Below are positions 11,098 to 21,849 of a stretch of 64,000 bases of DNA, piece after piece. The position numbers and the translations under genes are program-made. Position 1 is the stretch's first letter; each line of letters opens with the position of its first letter. Location of the stretch: NCBI GenBank assembly GCA_021401465.1, contig JADDMT010000030.1, positions 124,001-188,000 of the forward strand. The letters run 5' to 3'. The notes under the pieces were generated by a model, which had not been told where the DNA came from, did no database searches, and saw nothing but the letters and a program-made list of their open reading frames with translations. This DNA comes from Teratosphaeria epicoccoides (lineage: Eukaryota > Ascomycota > Dothideomycetes > Mycosphaerellales > Teratosphaeriaceae).

Positions 11098-11457
11098 TGA
11101 TACGGTTAATACTAGGGGGCTATTAGAGCCGCATAGGTTCCGATGCCTACCCTTAGCATGTAGTGACCTTACTACACATAGCAAGGGGGTCCTTCGTACA
11201 TACGTTAGCTTGTATGTCGTCTAAGTAGGATCGATAGTTAACATAGGACGCCCCTATGTCGCTAACCCTATAGTACCCCTGCGAGGTTAGGCTTAGACAT
11301 GCTTTCCCTAATTAAGGGGCGTTAGGGGTTATAAGCACCCTTAGCGCTACCTCTACAAGAAGCAGAAAGCAGCGCTATCTTATACCTATTAAAAGGTTAG
11401 ATTACTTTGTTACACTACGAAATATTTTTATATTATATAGCATATATATCTATATTA
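11098..11457 (+). mobile_element. 5' LTR of Gypsy2-A
   Basis: 360 bp, TGATACGGTT to ATCTATATTA (CA end mutated to TA), matching both LTRs of copy C in length and sequence. The five bases before it are ATAGG; no partner duplication remains because the 3' LTR is lost. Confidence 0.85.
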
Positions 11458-11507
11458 GTTCTGCTTCCTCCCCCCCTACTTTGCAGTCTAGTAGAGAATA
11501 CTACAAT

Positions 11508-13318
11508 ATGTCTAGAGTACTACGAACTCGCAACTAACGCGTAGTAAGCGCTATCCTAAGCGCCTGTAATAGCGAAGCTAGCCTAAGTAACTAGCCTGTA
11601 GAAGTACCCCCTGCGAGCGACACTACATTAAACGACGGTTCTGCTAGAGGCTAATTATGTAGCAGGTAAGGTAATAGGCCCCCTGTATAGGGACTATAGC
11701 TAACCCTGACTATCGACCTAGCCCTTGTAGCCATGATTGTCGATTAGGTCGCGAACTACCTTCCGAACTAGAGCTAGAGCCGCACTAGTTCTAGTAGCGA
11801 CAATAGCGAGGATGACAAAGACGTCGCTATAAGTAGTACTAATAAACTAGCAGACGAAGAAATCTAGCTAGATTTCACGCTAGGGACCTATGAAGACAAC
11901 TTACTAGCAGGCGCAGACTCTCCGCGTATGCCCGCGAGTCTAGTGCCTAAATTCGGGGCCATAGTAGGCTAACTAGGAGGTAGTTATAACGCATGTAACC
12001 TGAAGCCATTTAAGGGAGACACCTTAAAGGAGGCTCGAACTTTCTTGCAGGCGTGTAGGGTAGTTTTTGTGCTTAACCTAGGTAGATATTCTATAGAGGG
12101 CAAACGAGTCGCCTTTAGTGTAATGTAGCTCGAAGAGGATAAGGAACCTCGTAATAATTAGCATGAGCGGTATAACCTTATGCGGGTCTACGACAGAACG
12201 TATACGTAGGTAGACTTCTACTAGTTCTATGTCGACTAGGTCGAGGATCCAGGGAACCGCGCCCTTACTATGTCTGTTAAGTATAAGAAGGCTAAGCAGG
12301 GGAGGGGACAAATAACCTCTAGCTTCGCTACCTACCTTACTATACTTAAGAGACAAATACTACCCTATACTAAGACGTAACGCATGTAGCACCTACTTAT
12401 CAAACTTAATGACAATCTTTAGAACATAATCATGACTTTTCATGAACTTCTAACAACTCGGCAAGACCTTGTGTCCCTTATGACACGTATAGAGATTACC
12501 TTGAAGCGAAATAGCAAATCGGGCAGCAAGGATAATAAGCGTCTAAGCCCTAAGGACCTACTAAAGGGCCGCTATTACAAGCGCCCTAAGGGTTACGTCT
12601 AACATAGTAGTTCCTTCTAGAGGAGCAAGCCCTCTAAGCCTAAAGATAGTAGCAAGAAGCCTCCGAGTAGCTGCTACATCTGTAGAGCGAGGGACTACTA
12701 GGCAGCTCGCTATCCTAAACGAAGTAATAGGAAGAAGGTAAGCAAGGTGTCTAAGACCTCCCTAGAGGGGAGGCGAAAGAAGGACAAGCCTAAGACAACT
12801 GAATAGCTACCGCGGGTATCTAAGCTGTCTGTCGCTAATAGTGTAGACTTGTAGCCTGCCTAGCGCCTATCTAGTACGGTCCGAGTTAATAGCTTGCTTA
12901 AGCTAGTAGACTATATGTTAGATAACCTTGCGGAGGTTAACATAATACCCTAGTAGGTAATTCTAGAGCTTAGTTTAAAGCTAATCCTAGGAGCCTTGCT
13001 GCCTACTATGAAGTCCTTTTAGGGCGAAGGCGTAGCGGCTTAAGGCGCGTATAACATGTACCTCTAACTCGCGGACTCCTTAGGAGAAGTACGTAAGACT
13101 AACGAAGTCTTCTACGCTAAAAACATTCCTAATAAGGAGCTCCTGCTTAGCCGCCCTTAGCGCTACAAGTAGGGAGTCGTTGTTAATAGAGCTACTAATA
13201 ATTAGTTCTATGGCTCTATAGGCGAAGTTCCTATAGTAAGGATACATGACATACATGGCTTCTACAAGGACATGAAGAAGGTCTAATGTATGTATACAGT
13301 CTATATACAGAATGTTAA
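11508..13318 (+). pseudogene. Decayed gag and protease region of Gypsy2-A
   Basis: Frame from ATG 11,508 (MSRVLRTRN). An acidic Ser/Asp-rich stretch lies near 11,790-11,840, followed by the gag core (KPFKGDTLKEARTFL near 12,004). At 12,670-12,710 the zinc knuckle reads CYIC followed by Tyr where His and Cys are expected (CAC to TAC, TGT to TAT). The segment after 12,830 should hold the protease. Many RIP stops; interrupted at 13,319 by the TRIM. Confidence 0.7.
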
Positions 13319-14024
13319 TAATATGCCAGACGTATAGGCGCAAGCCGCAGGCTTGGCGTCACGTGACCTCGCGGATATTTGAGATGCTAGACATACAGGT
13401 ACTAGCTACAGGCTTAGCATCATGTAACCTTGCAGATATTTCTTAGGTTATAGTATGTATGCATATGTAGCTAACTATAATCAGCCCTATTACAGGACTA
13501 ATTACTAAGCCTTTTAGCTATGTAGGGTAGTAGTAAAAGGTCGGCATACCTTCCCTATTAAGAGTAATTAGTCCTATATGGTTAGACCTAGGTTTAAGCA
13601 ATTTTTTCGCTTAGATCTCTGGCTAAGAGTACAGGGTATCTGCAGATGCTAACTAGCTTAGGATAATATATGCCTAACTATGCAGGGTAAAACTACTACT
13701 AAGTCATGTGTCTATAGAGAGTTAGCTGCCTCCCTCTAAGTTATGTGTCTATGTAGGACCCCCTGCCTCTAAGTCATATAATAGTACGCTATTTAGTTTA
13801 GTAGAACTAAGGGCAGTCCCCTTAGGGAGAGGGGATAATGATATGCTAGATGTATAGGCGCAAGCTACAGGCTTGGCGTCATGTGACCTCGCGGATATTT
13901 CTTAGGTTATAGTATGTATGCATATGTAGCTAACTGTAATCAGCCCTGTTACAGGACTAATTACTAAGCCTTTTAGCCATGTAGGGTAGTAGTAAAAGGT
14001 CGGCATACCTTCCCTATTAGTTAA
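13314..14024 (+). mobile_element. TRIM: miniature LTR retroelement with TSD GTTAA
   Basis: The element itself is 13,319-14,019 (701 bp). Left LTR 13,319-13,560 (242 bp, TAATATGCC..CCTATTA) and right LTR 13,839-14,019 (181 bp, TGATATGCT..CCTATTA) are direct repeats. The left one is longer through an internal ~61-bp tandem duplication. The 278-bp interior has no ORF. A purine tract (AGGGAGAGGGGA) sits just before the right LTR, as a polypurine tract should. Flanks are GTTAA at 13,314-13,318 and 14,020-14,024. Copy C has the uninterrupted sequence at 57,414, proving the insertion. Confidence 0.9.
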
Positions 14025-17000
14025 GGAAGACATTACCCTTCTGCCTAAGTTAGAGGAATACGCCGATATTTTTAACGTAGAGGCTGCGGCCTATGCCTAG
14101 GCCCTAGACGCGGAACATGCGATTAACCTCAAGGAGAGTTATAATCCTCTGTATTAACCTCTATACCCTATGTCAGAATTGTAGCTTAAAACACTTCGAG
14201 ACTATCTCTACAAGGCGCAAAGCAACGCGTAGATCCAACGAAGTAACAGTAAGGCTAGAGCGCTAGTTATGTTCGTCCTAAAGAAGGATAACACGCTCCG
14301 CCTATACGTTAACTATAGGGGCCTTAACGTAGTAACTTAGAAGAACCGCTACCCCCTACTACTTATTAGCGAGACGCTTGACTACCTTAGTTACGCTGCT
14401 ATCTTCTTGTCTATTAACTTGAAGGACGCCTACTACTAGATACTAATCCGAAAGGGTGACAAGTAGAAGACTATGTTCTAAACATAGTACAGACACTTTA
14501 AGTATATAGTAATACTATTTAGCTTAACTAATATACTAGCAACATTCTAAGCGTATATTAACTAAGCCCTAGCTAGCCTCGTTAATACCTGCTACGTAGT
14601 ATATTTAGACGATATACTAGTCTACTCTAACTCGAAGGAGGAGCATATTTAGCATCTAAGGATAGTACTCGAATAGCTCTACAAGTTTACTCTATATGCA
14701 AACCTAAAGAAGTGCTTATTCCTAACAGATAGGATTAAGTTTCTAGGATACATCGTCTCTATAGAAGGAGTCATCATAGATGACTAAAGGGTGTCCGTAA
14801 TTACAGAGTAGCTATAGCTAACTACTCTCTAAGAAGTATAGGTGTTCCTAGGGTTTACTAACTCCTATTACAGATTCATATAATCCTACTCGAAGATTAT
14901 GGCTCCCCTTACGGCCCTCGCAAAGGGCGCGATTCAAGGAAAAAAGCTAGGGATAGTACCTTAGGAGGAGGCTTAGAGCAAGGCTTTCTCTAAGCTTAAA
15001 GCAGCTTTTTAAACTACGCCTATACTTCGGCACTTTGATCCTACTACGAAGATCCGAATAGAGACTAATGCTTCAAAATTCGTAATAGCCGTAATTCTAT
15101 CGCAGCTCTAATCGCACAAAGGTAGCACGTAATAGTACCTAATTACCTTCTAGTCGCGGAAGATGTAGGGCGCTAAGCTTAACTACGAGACTTACGACTA
15201 AGAGCTTTTAGCTATTGTTAGTAGCTTTCAGGAGTACTAACACTACCTCGAAGGCGCAGCGTACCCTATTAAGGTGCTTACTAACTATAACAACCTTCGT
15301 AGCTTCATAGGCGTGAAGCAGCTAAGTAGTTAGTAAGCAAGGTAGGCGACTTTCCTCGCTAGCTTTAACTTCGTTATCTAGCATCGTTCTAGAAAGACGA
15401 ATCTAGCTAACAGTCCTTCGCGACGACCAGACTACGACACTAGGGAGTAGGGTAACTAATAGCTTCTCCCTACGCTGTAAAAGAAGCTTGTAGTTTAGGG
15501 CGACGATCTGTTATTAGCTCCTCTTGTAGGTTAACTACAGGTCTAATGGGGCCTCATAGCCTCCGCTAGCGACGAACCCTCCTACCTAGCAGTTATAGCG
15601 ACCGTGTCTAGCTTGATCCGTGCAGTAGTCAACTAGCTTACATGTAGTAAGCATGCGATGTCTAAAGAACCCTTTAAAGAAGTCTCGAGACTTATTTAGC
15701 GGTTACAAGAGCGAGAACCGGAGTTAATTAATAAGGGTGTAGCCCTCTAGGACACTGCAGGCAGTCTAAAGTACTAGACTAAGTCAGGCGACTTGTAGTA
15801 CTTTAATAATAGGCTCTACGTACCCGCTAACTACGTACTCTGTTTGTAGCTTCTCTGTATTTATCATGACAATAAACTTGCGGGCCATTTTAGCGCAGAG
15901 AAGACGAACGCGCTTCTTAGACGTAAATACTAGTAGCTAACGCTAGAACAGGATGTCTCTAACTATGTCAAATCCTGCTAGACATACTAGATTAGCAAAT
16001 CTTGGCGCTATCGCCCCTACAGTAATGCTTAGGCGCTCCTACTACTAGAGAGACTATAGCAAGACTTGACTATAGATTTTATTACAAATTTGCTGCTAGC
16101 AAAGTAGAGAGGTAATGTAGTTAATGCTGTTCTTGTAGTAGTCGACTAATACTCGAAGATAAATGTCTTTATCCTATGTATAAAAAAGTGTACAAGTAGC
16201 GAGCTTGCGCGACTACTTCACGACAAAGTCATATAGCGCTTTAGTGTCCCCCGAAGTATCCTATTAGATCGAGGTTCTGTCTTTACTAGTAAATACTAGC
16301 AAGAATTTGTGTTTAAGGCGCGTGTTAAGTACCGCCTAAGTATAGCATTCTATCTATAGACTAATAGTTAGACTAAACGTATAAACTAGACTCTTAAGTA
16401 GTACCTTTAGTGCTACTACGCTAAGAACTAGGATGCCTAGGCTAACGCAATTCCTATGGCGGAATTTGTAGTTAATAACAGCATGTATGCTACTATGCGC
16501 ATGTCGCCATTTTAGATTCTTTATAGCTTTAATCTAGAAATACACCTAGAACTGCCTTAGGACAAGTCTTCTGAGGAGAGGGTGCTAGCCGCCGCGGAAT
16601 TAGCGCGGTGTATGCGCGAGGTACATTTAGTGCTAACAGAACACTAGAAAAAGGCCTTAGAATCCTAGATGAAACATAATAACGCCTATGCTAAACCGAT
16701 GTAGTACGTAGTTAGTACGAAGGTATTACTATCGACGAAGAATCTTAAGCTAAAACTTCTAAGTAAGAAGATAACACTAAGGTTTCTCAGACCCTTCTAG
16801 ATACGCGACATAATAGGCTTACAGGCATACTAGCTATCGTTGCTATTGTCATATCATGTACATGACGTCTTCTACGTATCTCTACTCAAACTATAGGTAC
16901 AGCGTAAGGGCGAAGAGCCTGCGGACCTAATGCTAGTAGCAGAAGAGAACGAAGAGTAGGAAGTCAAGGTTATTAAGGACAGTATGTAGCGTAAAGGCGT

Positions 17001-17455
17001 AACGTACTATCTAGTGAAGTAGAAAGGATACCTACCTAAGTATATATAATAGGTTCTAGCTAAAGACTATAAGAACACTCTAGAAGCTATTCGTGAATTC
17101 GAAGAGCGGAGGAGGCGTAAGTAGGGCTTAAGAAGCTTAATTTGTAGGAAGATAAGGGTTTTAGAGCAGAATTCTTAACATGTGTATGTAGTGTATAATG
17201 CGCGAAGTAATAACAAGAAGCAAACGCCCTACTTATACATTATTGATGCCTAAAGACACACCTAGAAAAAACCTAAGGAGAACAAGAGACATGCTTAGAT
17301 TAGCTTTATAGCTAATGCTTAGCGACTACTAGTTAAGGGCTTCCTAACTAAACCTAAAGTAGAAGAGTCTTTCTTGTTATAGTCCGCTAGGGACTACCTA
17401 CCTACACGGGGTCTACTAAACACCCTAAAGCGACTATGAGTAATAGGAGTAGTAA
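14020..17455 (+). pseudogene. Decayed pol of Gypsy2-A: RT, RNase H, integrase, chromodomain
   Basis: After the TRIM the frame resumes with the RT domain: KNRYPLLLISE near 14,340 and VVYLDDILVYS near 14,597, so the YxDD catalytic box survives. RNase H follows from about 15,050. The integrase has its HHCC-type start near 15,865 and a core with LLDRGSVFTSKY near 16,270. A chromodomain-like end (YLVK then KGYLPKY, EAIREFEERR) lies at about 17,010-17,110. The native stop appears to be the TGA at about 17,437. RIP stops throughout make it non-coding. Confidence 0.85.
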
Positions 17456-18097
17456 CGCCATAAAGGGAGGCCGGCATCTTCTTCTTTAGTAGGTAGTAAG
17501 GGAGCTTGTCTTTAGAGCCTATAGTAGCTAGAGAGCTAGCGACATCCTTACTGCGCCTAGTTATAACAATTACCTTATCCTTAGTATTAGAAGGCGAAGA
17601 GACTCAGGCGCGCTTGCGGCTATTACGCTCGGCCCTCGAGATTATCTTGCGCTTCTTGACATGAGTGTCGACTACATCATCGGACTTAGTGTCTCCCTTA
17701 GGCGTAACTAGTATAGCAGCACTATAGCGCAAAGGGATTACGTTAGGACTAAAGGTATCCTAGATATTGTCATCCTCCTTATCCTTAAAGATCTAGCCTA
17801 GAGGCTTGTACCTTAGCGTCTTAGCGGACGCGGTGTAGATCGCAAGTAGGGAAGGTTCGGCTTCCTCGTTACTAACCTTAATTTCAGCCCTAGCCTTCTT
17901 CTTTTTCTTCTTAGACAGCGGCGTCGAGGCGGCGTAAGCAGCGGCGCTACAATGTGTTAGCTATACGCACGCGACAGGATTCAAGTAAGTAACTTACAGC
18001 TTAGTCCTAGGGACCGGCTTAGAGGTAGGCTGCCTCTTAGTACGGCGCTAGGGCGTAGCCTTAGCGGCAGGAACAGTGAATTGCTTAATAACCTTCT
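17320..18097 (-). pseudogene. 3' part of the Gypsy2 antisense gene, copy A
   Basis: Minus-strand homologue of the C-terminal half of the antisense gene (compare 60,713-61,490 and 20,000-20,755). It ends at the same CGC-TAA stop, overlapping the sense pol end tail to tail. Cut at about 18,097 by the inverted LTR of copy B. Confidence 0.65.
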
Positions 18098-18102
18098 AAT
18101 AT

Positions 18103-18456
18103 TGATATATATGCTATATGATATGAAAATATCTCGTAGTGTGACAGAGTAATCCGACCTTTTAATAGGTATAAGATAGCGCTACTTTCTGCTTCTCGTA
18201 GAGGTAGCGCTAAGGGTGCTTATAACCCCTGACGCCCCTTAATTAGGGAAAGCATGTCCGAGCCTAACCCCGTAGGGGTACCGTAGGGTCAGCAATGTAG
18301 GGGTGTCCTACGTTAACTACTAATCCTACTTAGACGATATACAAGCTAACGTATGTATAAAGGACCCCCTTACTATATATAGCAGGGTTACTACATACTA
18401 AGGGCAGGCATCAGAACCTATGCGGCTCTAATAGCCCCCTAGTATTAACCGTATTA
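18103..18456 (-). mobile_element. 3' LTR of Gypsy2-B
   Basis: 354 bp; reads on the plus strand TGATATATATG to CCGTATTA. About 6 bp shorter than the 360-bp LTRs through a small deletion near its start. The following bases (CTGCCCCTCC) match the reverse complement of the sequence just before the 3' LTR of copy C. Confidence 0.85.
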
Positions 18457-19089
18457 CTGCCCCTCCTCCTATAAGGATGTCCCTAGCCTTACCGAGTAAT
18501 ACACGCAGAACATATAGGGTATAGGATGTAGCACGCTTACACTACGCAAGAGTAAATAGGTAGATAGCCTATGTAACATATGTCATGCATACACCTTAAC
18601 ACCTTCATAGCGAGTACAGAGTAGAGGCTACTAACTTAGGCAGGTTTTAATCTGTTACATGTTAGGCGGCTTTATAACACCTTCGCTTTACATGTAGATC
18701 AAGATATTAGGAAACTACAAGTATGTACTTTAGTTAATCTTTAAAATAGTAGGGCGAGTATGCGCGCTAGCCTTACTAAGTAGCTTGGCTATCTCTATTT
18801 AGTTGTAACTATAAAGAATGTGTCGTAGAACCTTAGGGTAGTAGGAATGTACGCGGACACTCTATGCGTACTACTCGAAACAGTAGGAGCGTACTCCTAG
18901 CGCGAGTCTCGCTACATTTTCATGCTAGTAGACTAGTATAAGTGTAGTTAGCGCACATGCGTAACAGCCGCGTTATCTATTCTTGTATTATTCGGTTGCC
19001 TTGTAAGTTAACTAAAGGCAGGTACTCTACGCATGTAGTTTAAGTCACTAGCTTAACAGTTGCGGTAGGTAACAGGGGGGCTGTTAGAG

Positions 19090-19105
19090 GGTATAAAAAC
19101 CTCGT
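19090..19105 (+). promoter_or_regulatory. TATA box of the Gypsy2 antisense gene (copy B)
   Basis: GTATAAAAACCTCG, about 160 bases before the start region at 19,252. It is preserved in copy C (near 62,371, minus strand), and a diverged counterpart occurs near 8,440. A leader with a CAAT-poor, pyrimidine-rich stretch follows. Confidence 0.5.
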
Positions 19106-19251
19106 CGCTTTCCTAAACTTCCTGTTCTAAAATACTAACATTAACCTCTGCTTCTATTTCGCTTAGCTTGCGCCTTGCTATATCTGCGGGTCTAAACTAG
19201 AGCTTCTTATTCTTCAATTAATCAATTAAGATTAATTAACTTATCTTAGCA

Positions 19252-20755
19252 ATAATAGCTTATGTGCTACAGACTAAGTTTGACGCTACTCGCTCTGCCT
19301 GCAATTGTCGCTTATGTCGACGATGCCTTAACAACCTTGGCAGCTAAGCTACACACATCTCTCCTCTACGTGTTAGTAAGGCGTCCCCTACCCGCGAGGT
19401 ATGCGTGGCTTATACTAACCGAAGCGTAGCTAAGATTTACGTTAGTAGATTTAATGAGGGTAGTATCTACTACAATTATGTTAACTGTAATAGCAAGCAT
19501 CAAAAATGCCAAGACCTCCCTAAAGAGGTATATAGCGAGTATAACTAGCTCTGCTATAACATCGATGACTTCTAGAGTACGCGTAACAAGGAGGTTGCTA
19601 AAGGTACTCTAACTATGAACAGGCTATAGGCTAAGTACTACAAGGCACTTGCCTACCTGCTTAGCGCCCTCTCGTGCTTTACCGCGACTACTAACTATTC
19701 TTATGGCAGTGTTCGCTTCGACTCTCTACTAACAGGCAAAAACGTTTGTCTAGGTCTAATCGCAGACTTAGTCTAGAAGATCTTGAAGGTGCTAACTGTT
19801 AGGGTCGAGACCTTCGCCATAGTACGTATATAGTACGGGTACCCTCTAAGTATGAATGCTAACTTTCTCCGCTAGGCTAACGTTAGCGTCGAGAAATATC
19901 TGACTAGCCGCTAGCGTTAGTAACTCGGGGCCCTTGCCTCTATTAACAATAACTTTGAGACGCAGATAATCCGCAAGAAGGTTATCAAGCAATTTACTGT
20001 TCCCGCCGCTAAGGCCACGCCCTAGCGCCGTACTAAGAGGCAGCCTACCTCTAAGCTAGTCCCTAGGACTAAGCCGTAAGTTACTTACTTGAATCCTGTT
20101 ACGTGCGTACAGCTAACACATTGTAGCGCCGCCGCTTACGCCGCCTTGACGCCGCTGTCTAAGAAGAAGAAGAAGAAAGGCTAGGGCTAAAATTAAGGTT
20201 AGCGACAAGGAAGCCGAACCTTCCCTACTTGTAATCCGCACTACATCTGCTAAGACGCTAAGGTACAAGCCTCTAGGCCAGATCTTTGAGGATAAGGAGG
20301 ATAACGACATCTAGGATACCTTCGGTCCTAACATAGTCCCTTTACGCTATAGTGCTGCCATACTAGTTACGCCTAAGGGAGACACTAAGTCCGATGATTT
20401 AGTCGACACTTGTGTCAAGAAGCGCAAGATGATCTCGAGGGCTAAGCGTAACAGCCGTAAGCACGCCTAAGTCTCTTCGCCTTCTAATACTAAGGATAAG
20501 GTAATTGTCGCGACTAGGCGCGGTAAGGATGTCGCTAGCTCTCTAGCTACTATAGGCTCTAAAGACGAGCTCCCTTGTAACCTACTAAAGAAGAAGATAC
20601 TAGCCTCTCTTTATGGCGTTACTACTCCTGTTACTTATAGTTGCTTCGGGGTGTTTAGTAGACCCCGTGTAGGTAGGTAGTCCCTAGCGGACCGTAACAA
20701 GAAAGACTCTTCTGCTTTGGGTTTAGTCAGGAAGCCCTTAACTAGTAGTCGCTAA
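19252..20755 (+). pseudogene. Gypsy2 antisense gene, copy B (Cys-rich protein)
   Basis: Plus-strand copy of the accessory gene that lies antisense between pol and the 3' LTR. The start is probably one of two ATA codons at 19,252/19,255, each a RIP-type change from ATG. The N-terminus is Cys-rich (CNCRLCRRC near 19,300; VNC and KCQDLP near 19,480-19,510). A Lys-rich segment follows near 20,160, and the stop is TAA at 20,753. A one-base frameshift lies in the AAG run near 20,160 relative to copy C. Family unrecognised; zinc and nucleic-acid binding are inferences from composition. Confidence 0.6.
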
Positions 20756-21283
20756 GCATTAGCTACGAAGCTAATCTAAGCATGTCTCTTGTTCTCCTTA
20801 GGTTTTTTCTAGGTGTGTCTTTAGGCATCAATAATGTATAAGTAGGGCGTTTGCTTCTTATTGTTACTTCGCGCGTTATACACTACATACACATGTTAAG
20901 AATTCTGCTCTAAAACCCTTATCTTCCTACAAATCGACCTTCTTAAGCCCTACTTACGCCTCCTCCGCTCTTCGAATTCACAAATAGCTTCTAGAGTGTT
21001 CTTATAGTCTTTAGCTAGAACCTATTATATATACTTAGGTAGGTATCCTTTCTACTTCACTAGATAGTACGTTACGCCTTTACGCTACATACTGTCCTTA
21101 ATAACCTTGACTTCCTACTCTTCGTTCTCTTCTGCTACTAGCATTAGGTCCGCAGGCTCTTCGCCCTCGCGCTGTACCTATAGTTCGAGTAGAGACACGT
21201 AGAAGATGTCATGTACATGATACGACGATAGTAACGACAGCTAGTATGCCTGCGAGCCTATTACGTCGCGTATCTAGAAGGGT
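20640..21283 (-). pseudogene. End of pol of Gypsy2-B (integrase tail and chromodomain)
   Basis: The minus strand reads the same chromodomain-like end as copies A and C (chromodomain around 20,985-21,090) plus the C-terminal integrase segment. It is cut at about 21,283 upstream of the catalytic core. Confidence 0.7.
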
Positions 21284-21720
21284 CTGACAAACCTTCGTCT
21301 CGAAAACCTAACCCCTAAGCAGTACGAAGTACGAAGAGTAGACTAAGTAGAGCCGAGTTAGCTAAGTAAGTGCTAGTAGTATACTAGTAGTATCTTACTA
21401 GCTCGGCCTACTTAGCCCTACTCCTAGCTACTTGATTCACGGGCTCGTTAGCCTTCCTACTTATGCCTACTTGTAGGCGTGCTTTTTTAACGGCTTTCTA
21501 CTCGATCGCTACTTACCTACACTCGTATACTCCTCTGACGTGTATGTCTACTTAGCCTTACTCCTAGCCCTACGATCTAGCGACAGGCATCACTACTAAG
21601 TGTTAGCGATATGTAGTAGTTAGAACACACACTACTACAGCTACTTGCCTGTAGTAATTAGCTACTATTCTAATACGTAGTTTATAATAGGCTAAAGAAC
21701 AGGAAACAGCATCGTTCTTA
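21284..21720. repeat. Spacer with imperfect palindrome and short direct repeats
   Basis: An imperfect inverted repeat of about 80 bp is centred near 21,382 on TAGTATACTA. The word CTTAGCCCTACTCCTAGC at about 21,410 recurs nearly exactly near 21,552. No ORF. The TAGTATAC core is shared with the spacers of the Plavaka/SNF2 arms, so this may be part of the same element. Confidence 0.45.
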
Positions 21721-21849
21721 GGGTGTCAATATTAAATATAGGCTCTCTTAACTTACGAGCTTAGCTTGTTTGTCATAAAATACACCTTTTTCTACTACCG
21801 AATAAACAATTAAAACAGACCCCTAGGCTATCTACATCTTATCCCCATG

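Larger units (their letters stand above)
11098..18102 (+). mobile_element. Gypsy2 copy A (chromovirus), 3'-truncated
   Basis: 5' LTR, gag-pol through the chromodomain, and the 3' part of the antisense gene, all colinear with complete copy C (55,199-63,372). Homology stops at about 18,097, equivalent to about 61,490 in C, where inverted copy B begins with its LTR. A 701-bp TRIM interrupts gag-pol at 13,319. Compared with C, copy A carries more TpA changes. Confidence 0.85.
18103..21283 (-). mobile_element. Gypsy2 copy B, inverted and 5'-truncated
   Basis: Reverse complement of the 3' end of Gypsy2: LTR (18,103-18,456), the leader of the antisense gene, the antisense gene itself (plus strand here), and the end of pol with chromodomain and last part of integrase. 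Homology to copy C stops at about 21,283, equivalent to about 60,175 in C. It stands head to head against copy A. Confidence 0.85.

Noticed and set aside
12078..13343. Minus-strand ORFs of 87-92 codons
   Set aside because: Shadows of the gag region of Gypsy2-A, with no equivalent kept in copy C.
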